Below are positions 12,354 to 24,075 of a stretch of 64,000 nt of DNA, in pieces. Location of the stretch: assembly GCA_036674765.1 (NCBI GenBank), contig JARVKI010000109.1, forward strand, positions 62,001-126,000, in the 5' to 3' direction. The DNA is from Seiridium cupressi (taxonomy: Eukaryota > Ascomycota > Sordariomycetes > Amphisphaeriales > Sporocadaceae). The notes under the pieces were generated by a model that made no database searches, had not been told where the DNA came from, and worked only from the letters and a program-made list of their open reading frames with translations. Position 1 is the first letter of the stretch, and every line of letters begins with the position of its first letter. The translations under genes and the position numbers were made by a program.

Positions 12354-15300
12354 TTACACTATCACGTAATCCTCGTAGTTGGTCTGACTGTCTTGGACAT
12401 CATCGATCTCGAAAGCGCCCTCGGGAGCGGCTGACGACCTCGCATTCTCGGGCGGTATCACGACGCCGTAGAAGTCCTGCCAGTAAGCCGCTTGGGCGAA
12501 AACAGCATAGGTATCTGCATTCCTTGCCACTATATCAAATCCGTCGCGGGCAGCGATGCGAGCGGCTCTTGCGACGTCTTTCGGACCATAAATACGCTTC
12601 CCGCCATCAAATGTTGAATCAATGATATGTGGGCGATCCTCTGTGATGGCTGAAAGGTGCATGGCTTCGTGGAGGAACTTTTCCACAGAGGACTCCATGA
12701 ATTTCAGCTCGAAATCTGCCGGGTCGATGGACTCATGGTATCGCTTGATCTGGGCGACATGATTCAGCGTGAAGAAAGGGTCGCACGCGGTGATGCTCCA
12801 AACCAGGCTGCCAAATATGCTTTTCGTGTTGTTCGCATAAGCAGTGATGGACCTCGGATCACTTCCGATCTTGTTCTTGCAACGGTTCTGACTGTCGTCG
12901 CACGAAACACGGACATAGGATTGAAAGGGCAGCCAGCTATGCGTATCCCATTCAGCGGCAGCTACGAGATTCTGCTTGAATGATGTTTTGTACTCGCTGT
13001 TGTGGAAATTCTTGCCAACGTAAAGGTCCGAAACTTCTGTGAACTTGTCGGGCCATTGCTTAGCGACATTAGCAATTGCTTGAGCGTCGTTGTAGGCCTG
13101 CACAAGGAAGTCAGATTTCCATTCGCCATCAGGAGTATGAGATCCGCAGCTGCCGTCGATCCACCAGTATGAATTGGCGCTGGGAATAGGGGTCGCATTT
13201 TCTGTGACTTCTGGAGGAGGGCCAGTGGCGGTGGCAGCTGGGTAGGTGATGGTAGCAGTGGGGACAATGGCGATTAAATAGCCGGGTCATCGTCACTGCC
13301 TGGAGGTGTCGGCAGGTCGGGCGATGTAAGTGTATCGTCATCGTCGCCTCCCCCATCACCGTCCTGGCCAGGACAGTCATTAAACCAGGTAGTTGCCGTG
13401 TTGTCGAGAGAATTGATCAAGGAGAAATCGGCACGTCCATTGCCGTCCACTGCATCATAACGGGTCAGAAGATGCTCTTATCTTGTCAGAATGGGGCTCA
13501 GAAGCTCTCCTCACAGTCTGGGAACGCCATGCAACTTCCTTGACCTGGCCGTTCGTATAATGTACCTTGGTAGGTCCATGTGAAAGCGCTTCCAGATCTA
13601 GGAATGGCTCCTGCGTTGATCCAAACGTCCGTGTCTCCGTTGAACTTGTTGGTCCACAAGAAGTCGGCGCGGCCGTCGCCGTTCACATCTGCAAACTTGT
13701 GGTTGGCCCGATCCTTTTGTTCGCTGTACTTGAACTGGTCAATCTTACATATCCCGTAGAATGGATCCAAACCAAGTCGTCCGCGCCATTAGAACGACCC
13801 ATCATATTGCAAAACCTAGTGCCGTCGCCTGAGAGAGTTAGCACGGCCAGTTTGCTGAAACCCTCAAGGGTGGCATTACCTTTGAGCTTGCTGCCTCCGT
13901 CCCCAAGACTCTTCCATACGTTAAAACTATAAAGGTATCCATCTTCAGTTTCTTCCCGTTCAAGATATACGTAGTCGGCATTGCCGTAAAGGCCGAATGA
14001 TTGCGACTCTCCAAAGACTTTGCCGAAGAATACGTCGTCACGAGCACCCTCGACACCCATGCCTCCATGAGTTGGGTTCTCTGCAGCACGCCACAAAGGT
14101 GTGAGGCCATCAGCTCCTTCCTGGCCCTTAGTGCAGCCCCGATTGTTGGTGTATATCGAGGTCTTGCCTGTATCATCCAGCCAGAGCCCTAATAGTGGTT
14201 AGCGCTGGTCGCGTCTACCAGGTTGAACAGGAAGAAACTGGAGCCTCCTCCATTTCCTTGGGCAGGGGCAATCGAACGAGGAAAAGAAACTTACAATCGT
14301 CGCGTCCCTGCGGTATATAGTCAGTACTTCAGCGCGACTGAACATCCAGAAGTGGATGGTACTTACATCGCCGTTGATGTCAGCAAAGCGAACGCCTAGG
14401 TAATCACCCATTCCTTTTCCAGTAAATACAATACCAAGGTCCTGCCAGTACTCGGGTAGATCCGCTGTTAAGTAAGATCAGCAGAGGCGAGGTAGTTTGA
14501 TACTGGTTAAGCGACTCACTCAGCCCGCCATTTCTCCAGCAATGGATATCACCAGTACCAGCAACTATTTTCTATTAGTATTCCCTCCAGCATAGAATCA
14601 CAATATTTGGGAGAATTACCAGCGCAATAATCATGCCGGCCGTCTCCATCGATATCGGGAAAGTGAATGCCCGCTTGCTCATATCCACTAGCACCTGACT
14701 TGAACAGTCCCCTGCTCGTCAATGTCGATTTGACGTTGGTGGAGACATATGTGTTCCCTTCCGTATCCACGCAGAGGAAGTCGTCCAAGCTGTTACCTAA
14801 AGCAAAAACAATCGTCAGTGAGTCAAGCATTCGAGGACTCGCTACCGTGAGTACGAACCAGTGACATCAGCCCAGCGAACTCTTCTGGATTTGCAGCCAT
14901 CCGGAACGAGAAGGTCCTGGGACTCGGTTGACCACCCCCCCGTTACCATCGCTCGGAAAGACTTGGTAGACACGTGAGGAACCACTCTCGGTCTCACTAT
15001 ACTCGACGATGTCATGTCTGTCAGTCCTTGTGATTTTCGCAAGCCAGAATACTCCATCCCCGTATGTCCTCTGGAAGCCCAGCTTGGTACCCATTGACTG
15101 GCTCACATGTCGATAGATACCATCATCCAGGCCACTACCAGCTTGTGTATTGACAGGCCCACGGCCATCGCCGTACTCCTTGTCGCAGATGTTGCTACCG
15201 TCATCGTCGCCGCCCTCGTCGGGGTAGATCGTGTCATTAGGTGCCTGAATGAGGCCTTGGGAGTCAGCCTCCTGGATGGCTTGGAGCCAGATAGCGGCCA

Positions 15301-16195
15301 CCTTCGAATAGCCTCCGTCGTTAGGGTGGATGCCGTCGCCGTCGAGATCGCTCGCTGTGATAAACGTGCTTCCTGACGGCGCCATGTCGGCCAAGATGAT
15401 CCTATCACCATTAGCCTGTCGGGTTGTCACTAATGCCCGAATCTGACCATTGAGGCCTTCTCTCTCAGCCTCAATGTCTGCATTGGCTGTGAGCACGATG
15501 GTGGACAGAACAACGGTCGTGCCTGGCACGTCTGCGAATATTGTCTACTTTATGTGTCAGCGGTCATGTCAGGGATGCCCACATTATGGGCTGAAGAAGC
15601 CCTCAATAGCACTCACATCAATCATGTCGCTCAGACGACTACCTGCGTTGTCCACGTCATCGTGTTCCCTAGCATCATTGTTCCCAGCGTTGACAAGGAC
15701 AATATTGGGCTGATACTTTGAGCTAAGAAGAAAAAGGTCATGAATTTGGGCGATATGGTAGCCAGAGATGGCTTCAATGTTCTTGAAAGTGCGGTTAGTG
15801 AGGATCCCAAAGGCAGGAAACATCGAAGTACATTATCGTTCATGTTGCCATTTCTTTTAGATCCGACCATATTGACTTCCCATCCCTCCTTCCGCAGTCC
15901 ATCTCTGAGTGGCTTGCGATACCTTTGCGGTGGTCAGCATTGTCTGATGCAGGGAAGTTATTTCTCTTCGGCAAAGTAAACCGTACCCATTTCCGGTAGA
16001 CGATCTTAGTCCCAAAGTAATGGACGCACCAAGCGGCAGGATTCGAGCGTAGAAATCTGGTGCTCGCTTCGACACGAGTAGATCAGATGTTAAAGTATGA
16101 TTGGAACCATAGATCTCAGCTGGCAGAGAAGTAACGGTCAGAGCGAACAAAAGCACCCCGTAAAGGAGGCTACACTTTGATAGACCGGGCTGCAT
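12354..16195 (-). CDS. Secreted mosaic protein: SGNH esterase + FG-GAP/VCBS repeats + HExxH peptidase-like domain
   Basis: Exon 1 (15987-16195) gives a signal peptide (MQPGLSKCSLLYGVLLFALT) and SGNH block I, ILPLGASITLG. It splices to YRKPLRDGLRKEGWEVNMVGS. Block III (VNAGNND, about 15680) and block V (DGDGIHPNDGGYSKVA, about 15315) complete the Ser-Gly-Asn-His set, as in GDSL-like esterases. Several short exons between 15060 and 13380 then carry calcium-loop repeats of the FG-GAP/VCBS type: FPDIDGDGRHDYCA, FADINGD, FADVNGDGRADFLWTN, DGNGRADF. After an Asp/Pro/Thr linker the last exon (about 12354-13240) starts at SYWWIDGSCGSHTPDG and contains KFLHEAMHLS, an HExxH zinc-peptidase signature, plus NADTYAVFAQAAYW, a pattern seen in deuterolysin-like fungal metallopeptidases. 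The join near 13356-13230 needs a GTGATG...CCCAG intron to skip an in-frame TAA; if that is wrong, the peptidase part is a separate or broken unit. Likely acts on extracellular polymers. Confidence 0.7.
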
Positions 16196-17763
16196 GGCTT
16201 GAAGTCGGCAATGCGAAGCAAAGTGAGAGAACGGTGTTTATTGCCATGTTCAACGACTCTGTGGCGAGCCATATATACATATAGCATAAGATACTTTTGA
16301 GTCTTGATTTCAGCCAGGGACTTCGACTGAAGGATCGATGTCACATAAAACTATGCTGGGCAAAACCCATGTCTTCCACATTGCCTCCAGCATGGTTCTC
16401 CAGCCCTACAGTTAAGCAAAGCCGTTGATTTCGGCCCTTCCGGAGGATGTAATCAATAGTTTCGACCCACATAGGCTGTAAGAGGTAGTTCAGAATTTTC
16501 AATGCCAACTGCTCACCACCAAAGGACCCTGGAGAGGACTCGTAGAATTGCGCCAACGGAGTGAGCACAAGGTTCCAAAGTCCGGCTGGCTGGGAAGACC
16601 GCGTCAATGTAACCTGACTGGAGAGGGTTTCAGGTTACCGGTTGCTCGGGATGGTGTCTCTTCAAGTTCTTTCGCATGCAAGCGGAGAAAAACATGTGGA
16701 ATTGAGATGCCAAAGGATTAAATAAACATAACCTGGCGCCTTGGCAGATGCGGTTGCGGATGCAGGGTCCTCAATCACCAGCTTGGCCGTATTCATTATA
16801 TGCCAAGATCTTTTACGAGGCTGTGTCGAACGAGTCACCGGCCAGCGTGCCATGAAATATAGTATCGTGAAGGATGCGGATCATGACTTCCGGCATGCCT
16901 TAGCGTCAGGTTTAAAATTAAGCTTCAAAGTTCCATTTAGTGGGGCCACAGGTGCTCAAGCGATCTGAAACGTTAGTTCACGAGATTTAGATAGCCGATA
17001 GAAGGAGGCATTCGACGATGCGATATATCGTGACAGAGGGTGTTTACTTGAACCTAGATGATTAGCATCGTCAATACAATGTACATGTATGTAGCGTTCC
17101 ACACCGGAGAGAAAGACAATCGCTCAATACGATATTTGGGCCCTCTATAAGCGGAGTGCCACAGCACCCACCCACCCATCCATCCACCCACTACACTAAC
17201 CCAGCGCTGACAGTCTAGGAGAATCGAATCGTGTTCTCATTGTGGTCAATGCAACGGCCGCATCAAGGAAGACTGATACGCCACAGAGTGGCTGATAGGT
17301 GTGGCTAGGGAGAGCCCCTTTGGGGCTACCATGGTGACACGAGGGCATTTATGGCCGTTTGAGCTCCCAAAAGTGATTTTAATTATGTGTCTTATTTTTT
17401 ACTCATCATATTGAATGCCAGGTATTATCAGAGACCCCCTGATTCACTCGCTTAACAATATATGATTGTTGTTCCCGAAAACCTCAAAATAAGCGATTTG
17501 CTCACCCTAGCTCCCGGCTTCGGCTGCCATCCGAGGCAAAGAACCATAGTAACCACTATAGGTCTCTTTAAAAAAGAAATGCCCGTCGAATTATGGCCAA
17601 TGTTCAACATCTGACCAATATGAGATTTGCATGAGAGAAAAGCCATTGTAGCCGAATATATTTATTGATATTTTAACTTTATGCAGAAGAAGCATCGCAT
17701 TCAGTATATGCGTTAACCGCACGAAGGTATATTTCTCATGTGAAGAGGGAGGATGTGATGTGT
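16196..17763. other. Intergenic stretch with promoter of the esterase-mosaic gene
   Basis: A TATA-like run (atatatacatatag, about 16270-16283) lies roughly 75-90 bp upstream of the mosaic gene's start on its strand. A minus-strand frame at 16341-16607 (88 codons) shows no domain I can name and is not called. The rest shows nothing. Confidence 0.45.
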
Positions 17764-19025
17764 CTAACTTGGCGAACCAGCCTCTTTCGCTTCTTGGACG
17801 GCCCATGCAATGGTATCATGCCATTCAGTCGGTAGAGTGCTGTGGATCGCACCTATGACAGCTTTGCCCCAGCCCTGTAACCATATGTTGCCCCGTAGCC
17901 AATGTAGAACCACTGAATAGTTAGCCAGGATAGCAAGTGCCAAGGGTTCGTCCAAGTGTGGCCTAGCCCAGAACTCAGCTGGACTCGTGACCGCGAAAAC
18001 GGCTATTGATTTCATGGATTTGTACGTCAGTGCGATTGAGAAGTTCAGCCTCAAGGACCGGAGAGTCAATGTGTATATGTTTTTGAGGGCATCGTCTGGG
18101 GCTAACGATGAGACCCGCTGTGAAAGGCTTGAAAGCATGTCCTCCAGTTCATCAGGAAGCCTCGGAGGAAGTACTACTTCATGGGCCACGAGCTTGTACC
18201 AAATGCTATGTTCGCGGGCCTCTGGATTTGAGTTGATCAGCGCACTCGATCCTCTAAGAAGGCGAAGAAGATCAACGAGGCTCGTAATGGGATTCATCCC
18301 AGGTTGAACCGGACGGTATGTGCCAAAGGCATGAAGCACAGTGAGGTACGAGAACGAGAGTGCTGCATCATAATTCTCGATCGTGATATGAGAGAGGTGC
18401 GGTCTAAAGAGAGTGATTCCGCGATCGTAGTGTCGACTCGACAAGAGCGCCTGTTGGCGTGGTGCCACGCCGTTGAGTCCCAAATGCAAGGCACTGAGAC
18501 CTAAAATGCAATGGAGTAGAAAGTCGTGTTCAAAGGCCTGTCCGGGAACCCAGTCACTCCAGATGGAACTGTTTCCAGGGGTGACCATATCTGAAATGGT
18601 TTTTGATACATGAAGAGCATAGTGATTCATTAGTTTTAACCGCTCTCGCTCTGCGGGCGCGATTTGCGGACCGCGTGAGATGCTCTGGGATGCAGTCGCG
18701 ACCACCGTCTTGCCCGAATCAGATGTCCCGGACTCGGAGATAGTAGTTGCAGTAGGCGGCCAGTCCGACCAATGAGGATCGACCGACGGTTTCGAGCATC
18801 CTTTGCTTTCTGAGGAAACAAACGTCCATCGGTCTGTTTGGCTCACCAGAGAGCATTCAGCTCCAATTCGATTGCATCGCCCACACGTGGGGACATTCTC
18901 GTCGCACTGACCAGCTTAGTACAGTAGTCTCATTTCAATGAGTGATTAAAGCTTACCTTGGTTCGGTTCTTCTTACACTGCAAGCAGCCACGACGACTTT
19001 TGCTGTGGAACCGTCGTCTCTGCAT
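17764..19025 (-). CDS. Zn2Cys6 fungal transcription factor
   Basis: Two exons (18957-19025 and 17764-18906; intron of 50 bp) join in phase to give 403 residues. The zinc cluster spans the intron: Cys14, 17, 24, 31, 34 and 41 in GCLQCKKNRTK-CDENVPTCGRC-NRIGAEC, spacing C-x2-C-x6-C-x6-C-x2-C-x6-C, preceded by a basic MQRRRFHSKSRRG. The splice position inside the cluster is common in this class. The remainder is a helical regulatory domain (RLKLMNHYALHVSKTISDM, then FLLHCILGLSALHLGL) of the Upc2/fungal-trans-2 type. It is expected to bind DNA as a dimer in the nucleus. It is transcribed divergently from the neighbouring SDR gene across about 515 bp, which suggests that it may control that gene. 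Target metabolites are unknown. Confidence 0.9.
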
Positions 19026-19540
19026 GATTCCGGGCTGATCGGACTTTATGCGGAGAGCAGGTATTCAAAAGAGCTACATGGTCCGAATGCCATTACAGTG
19101 CCATGCAATCTTCGTCCTCAAAAGGTAGCGCGCCGTGGGGTAATCGATGGGACTTGGACTGCACGAGTGAAACGAGAAGACGGCCTAGGCTGATGACACC
19201 CGCGAGAGCATCTCAGTCATCGCATTGCCCCCTCCGTTGCGGCTCCCACTAGTCCTAAAGCAGTGGTCGTTACGCTGTACGGCTGGCGGTCGGATCGAAT
19301 TTAGGCCTGTGGACCAATCATGTGCGAGCGGTATCCATTAGTCCCGCTCCCTTACAGGCTACCAAATGCCCATAGCATACATATGTAGATAATCAAGAAT
19401 GCAATGGGGATGCGTCGACGCACATATATAGCAGGTGCACCTACATCTACACGTACCACTTGATATTGTTCTCCCAATTCAAACACTTGGTATCGGGTTT
19501 TCTTCACCGCTCGGCCAAGTTCCACCAATCCAATTACACA
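19026..19540. promoter_or_regulatory. Divergent promoter between transcription factor and SDR
   Basis: About 515 bp separate the two start codons. A TATA-like acatatatag sits near 19423-19432, about 110 bp before the SDR start. CGG-type half sites for zinc-cluster factors occur (for example cggctggcggtcgg near 19280-19293), but they are too short to be decisive. Confidence 0.4.
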
Positions 19541-20640
19541 ATGTCTCCATCCACGGATCTACAAAAGTCGACAGATATTCTTGTTCAGGGTCAACCACTG
19601 GTTGCTGTCTTCTTTGGTTCGACTTCCACAATAGGACAAGCTACTCTCCGCGTTCTGGCTACAGCCGCAGCGAAAGAAGGTCAGGGGTACCGCGCATATC
19701 TAGTGGGGAGAAATGCCGAAGCAACCCAGGCCATTATATCCGACTGTCAAAACCTCTGTCCGCATGGCCAATTCACATTCGTCAAAATCAACGACCTTTC
19801 ACTGATTCAAGACGTCGATAGCGCATGCTCGGAAATTCTTCGACTCGAAGAAGAGACAGTGAATCCTAGAATCGACTATCTGATGCTAGCGCAAGGTGGG
19901 CCAATCTTTAAACCACGAAAGGGTAAGTGTTTTCCAGGCCGGAACAGTGACTACTACTAAAGCATGTCGCAGATAGCAAAGAGGGCATTGATGTTACCAT
20001 GTCTTTGATGTATTACTCTCGTATGAAAGCAATCACCAAACTCCTCCCTCTACTCTTGAAGTCCACCCTCCCCGCGACAGTCGTCTCGGTGTACGCCGCG
20101 GGAATCGAACAAAAGATCTATCCGGATGACCTCTCACTTCGCGACCTATCCCACTACACTTACTCACAGGCGCGCTCGCACATGGTGTACATGCATACGT
20201 TATTCTTCGAGTCCCTGGCCGAGAAATATCCAGATAAGCTCCGGCTGATTCACATCTTCCCCGGGCTGATAGTAGGCTCGGGTTTCTCCAGTCCTGAAGT
20301 CGCCCTGTGGCTCAGAGTGACGCTGCACTGGTTTGTTCTTCCGCTCTTCGGGCGGTGGATCACAACCCCACCCGAGGAATGCGCGCGGAAAATGCTGAGT
20401 CTGATCTCTCCCGATTACCCGCCGCTGTCAACGAGTCAATCAAAAGCGGCCCCGGAACCCATTACTGGTACCGACGGCAAGCCCGGGAGTGGGGTCTACT
20501 CACTCGGGGCGAATACCAAGAGCAATTATAAGGCGAAGGCTTATGAGAAATTCGACAAGTCTGAGATGCGGCAGAAGGTTTGGCATCACACAACTAGAGC
20601 ATTCGAGGTTATTGAGTCAGGAGCAGTCTTCACAGATTGA
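19541..20640 (+). CDS. Short-chain dehydrogenase/reductase-like protein
   Basis: Two exons (19541-19922, 19973-20640; 50-bp intron) give 349 residues. The nucleotide loop reads VFFGSTSTIGQATLRVLA (about residues 24-41), a variant of the TGxxxGxG Rossmann motif. It is followed by YLVGRN at the end of beta-2 and YLMLAQGG in the NNAG position. The catalytic YxxxK is not clean: the corresponding segment is HYTYSQARSHMVYM, so Lys is replaced by Arg or displaced. The C-terminal part (HIFPGLIVGSGF) matches the H-x-x-P-G turn of the family. This atypical fungal SDR group often sits in metabolite gene clusters; redox activity is plausible but not assured. The Met at 19541 follows a clean CAATTACACA context and was chosen over an in-frame start 81 bp earlier because homologous folds begin shortly after it. 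Confidence 0.82.
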
Positions 20641-21121
20641 GAATGAAGCCATTAGATTGATATCACACAAAGTACCCCATCAATATCTCGCATCTGTAAT
20701 GTTACCAGTTTTAAGCTACTTTTTAGATCTTTCAAGACCGAATTGATCAAATAACATGTTCATCGTCGAGTTTCAAAATGTCGCAACGTGCCATTGAATT
20801 GACTACATAGGCTGACCTGGTGCTGCCCGTCGAACACCATGACCAGCAATGGTGGATCAAACCGGGTTTGATAGCCGGTATCAGTTGACTGAGAGATATG
20901 GGCTTTTTGCATCATGTTGTCACTTGATCCTATAATCAGAACTAATCTAATTTAATACTAGTACTACTCAGGTCTGACCCCACAGGTAACTCCTAGCAAG
21001 ATGCAGGCAGAAATATCGGATCTGGTATCAGCATCTATTCAATCTAATGGTTTACGACCGTACACGACGTATCTTTAGGTAAGGTCAGTACCCAGACCAG
21101 AAAGGATTTCTAGCATTGCAC
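20641..21121. other. Intergenic stretch between convergent SDR and methyltransferase genes
   Basis: About 480 bp holding the two 3' ends; no gene seen. Confidence 0.6.
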
Positions 21122-22604
21122 TTACACAGGGGTATAGACACGGTGCCTAACGTCTCTTACGTATGCTTCAGTTTCTTGAACAATGGTCTCGACTTCCCCA
21201 GAAGAATAGCCAGCAAGCTTAAGCATTTTCCAGCCGACCGCTTTCAGGCCTTCAATCGTGTTCTGCAAGTTCCAATGCCCAATATCCTTCATTTTCGGGT
21301 CTCGCGGCCATGGGCCGATCGGCAAGACCATTTGTCGTTCCTGTACATCGACGACTGAGAAAAATGTTAGTCGCATATGACAAATGCCGCTGCGCAGGTT
21401 TTCTTACATCCAATTTCTTCAAGATATGTCTTATACTTCTTGGCGACGAGCAGGTCGCGGCCTATGGTAGCGGCGCCCCGAATGCAGCCTTCGGAATATT
21501 TCTGAATTGGCGATCCTAGTTACGGCCTGTCAATAAAACACGCGTGTTTGATGGAGTAGATGGACATGCCTTCAAGCTGAGCGGCCTGGAGGTCAAAACT
21601 AATATCTTGATACTCGATCCAACCTCCAGGGCTCATGTTATCGAACGCCTGGCGCATCACATTTCGAGTATCATCGAAACATGTCACAACCATGCGAAGG
21701 TGGACATAATCAAACAGAATGCGATGCTCGCAGGGAAACGAGCATTCAGTGGTAGGCGGATGGGGGGCGGGAAACACCCAGAGAGACTCTGCATCGTCTT
21801 TCTGGAACACCAGATTGGGGACCCTGGGATCTGGTTGAATCGCGCTAAGATCATTCCCGATCACAAATGATTCCGGATACTTTTCAGCTGTAGGTCACGG
21901 TCTCTAGTTAGGTATGGGTAACTACAGGATTCGTGTGAAATACACTTACCAAAATCGTGGGCCCATATGCCCGTGCCAGTAGCGATATCCAATACGTACT
22001 TGGGCACCGTGGTCATAGGTGCAAGATGAAGCCAGCCGTCCAGAAGGAGCAGGTAGATATTGTGCTGAAGATCCAGACGATCTTGTTCTGCCTGGCATAG
22101 TTCGTGATTAGTTGTGGGATTAACGTAGGCTGCATCGTTACTCACGGCGTCATTCGGCATCAAATACTTGCCCTCATGATAACCATGATAGAGACGACCC
22201 GAATCACCAAGGACTGAGTCTGGTTCAACAACTGAGGTTCCGCCTGATTTGCGTCCCAGGGATTCATTGATAAGGTCATTGGCTCGCCTTGCGAAGTCGG
22301 GTTTAACGATCCGACTCGCCCAAAAGCCGGAATCGCTTGATCTTGAAGATACGGAACCGGCAGATGGGACGCTCTCACTGAGTATATGAGATGGTGGCGC
22401 TTGCAATGCGCTTCTCGCGGAGAGTAGTTGTGAAGGCAGTGGAAGGTTTGACTGGAGGCCAAGCCACCGCGTGTAGTCAGAATCAGGCGGAGGGCCGTAG
22501 CTATCAGCTACTGTTTGGTTCCCAATTGACGGATCCGGATACACGGATCGTTCCTGCAGATTGTCCTCATGGTCGTGCTCGAACTTGAGAATGGGTTGAG
22601 ACAT
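21122..22604 (-). CDS. LaeA-like / UMTA-type SAM-dependent methyltransferase
   Basis: Multi-exon. Exon 1 (21950-22604) holds a Ser-rich, disordered N-terminus and, after YVNPTTNHELCQAEQDRLDL, SAM motif I as YVLDIATGTGIWAHDF. It joins exon 2 (from 21887) as AEKYPESFVIGNDLS, with the acidic beta-2 end and then FDYVHLRMVVTCF and MSPGGWIEYQD, the expected motifs II and III. A short, uncertain intron near 21530-21560 leads to GRDLLVAKKYKTYLEEIG. A further intron (about 21370-21409) leads to FVDVQERQMVLPIGPWPRD, typical of the C-terminus of this family. Members include LaeA and many cluster-encoded methyltransferases. A TATA-like box lies 42-50 bp upstream of the start. With the zinc-cluster factor and the SDR it forms a three-gene biosynthesis-like group. 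Confidence 0.85.
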
Positions 22605-22645
22605 CTTGGGCGCAAGACCGAGAGACCGAAAACACGCGCACTGCC

Positions 22646-22654
22646 TTTATATAG
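22646..22654 (-). promoter_or_regulatory. TATA-like box of the methyltransferase gene
   Basis: The plus strand reads tttatatag; on the gene's strand this is ctatataaa, 42-50 bp before the start codon at 22604. Core-promoter position is plausible only if the 5' UTR is short. Confidence 0.4.
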
Positions 22655-24075
22655 CTTCGAGATGATATTTGCGTTCCGATGACCCCAGTTCGAATATGGG
22701 AGGGGGTTTGTGGGCCCGCCCTTCGGGATGCCGATTATTTGGGCACATTATGAAAGCACCAGGCCCTTCGGTCCCTTTAGTTCCATTGCTTCGGGCCGCA
22801 GGTGAGTTGGCAGCCGATTGAATACCGGTGTCCATAGCGCTGATCCTTGTATCTCGGTGGATATGCTGTCCGGATAACCAAACACGGCCATTTGCGGCGC
22901 CGAATCAAACGAATAAATTAAGGTTCAGTAAGTCGCATGGGAAAATCGATTGATGAATGTGATTAATGTTTATGAGATATCAGTCATGCTTTGTTAAAGT
23001 GGCACACAAACCATGTGAGTACTTTGTCTGCGACCTGGGACAGCTGCTGGAATGTCCTGGGCAACATGTTACTTTAAGAAAGGCGCTCGATGATATGCGA
23101 CTGCGCCGTGCTGAACAGACCCGCAGAAGTTTTGATGAGCACGCAATATGGGTGAGAAGCAGTACATTGTGTGTGGTGAAGAAGGAGGAGGAGGGAAACC
23201 CCAACTCTAGGCCGTCTGACCTATCTACCGGAGAACGCACAGACCACGTGGTTTCTCATCAAGTTCTGACCTCAAAGCCTGGAAGGGCAAACCCGACAAG
23301 GCATGTCAGCTGTTGCGTGCATACAACCAGAAGCATCCAAGATTACCCAGGTGGCCTAATATTAGCTCCTGCAATGAACAACTTGAGCCCGCTCGCATTT
23401 TCACACCGAAATCTTACTCGGATTGATATTATGGTGCATTGTGAAGGGAGCACATTGGCTACATTATGTGCCACTGAGTCACCGACTCTTCTCGGCTGTC
23501 TCTCACTCCGACTAGGGGTTGGCCGGAGCAATTTAACCGCAATCGTATCGGAGGTTGTACGTTCCAGCCACACACAGCGATTCTAGGGCCTTTGGGTACA
23601 TACATTGTAGAGTTTGGCTCATCGGGCTCTGCGCTAGCTTCCCGCCGCCACGGGACTCGCTTAGGGGTGCCAGGCCCACGCATAGGGCTACGCTTTCTGC
23701 GACTGGCTGCTGGTCACTGCTCCTTCAGAGCTAAACAACAACACCATCCAAAAATAACGTCGATTTTCGAACCCGCTAATGCAACTAAGATTACCAAGTG
23801 CGTAAGACAGCGATATAGTGTAAGATAGCGCTCCGGGATTCACCCCCCTTGGTGTAGCATCGACATGGGTTTCATTGGTCAGCAACGGTCCCGAAATGGG
23901 GAGCTGAAGGCTAGATGCTCCAAGGACATCGCAAGGCTGTTGGCCCCCAAAAACCAAGGTCGCGAATTATATGAGTAGCGCGGCTCCTTCGCGACGAGAC
24001 TGTTAATAATGCTGGTCTCCTCCCCCCTCTCTTCCCAGGTGGCAATATTGCCTTGCACCCTCTTCACCTGCGACC
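22655..24075. other. Intergenic stretch
   Basis: A 206-codon plus-strand frame (22966-23586) has no recognisable motif and is not called. Nothing else supported. Confidence 0.45.

Noticed and set aside
16341..16607. Minus-strand frame of 88 codons
   Set aside because: Some protein-like character but no family and no convincing start context; left within the spacer description.
22966..23586. Plus-strand open frame of 206 codons
   Set aside because: No motif, no helix or domain pattern, and no splice partners; composition looks random.
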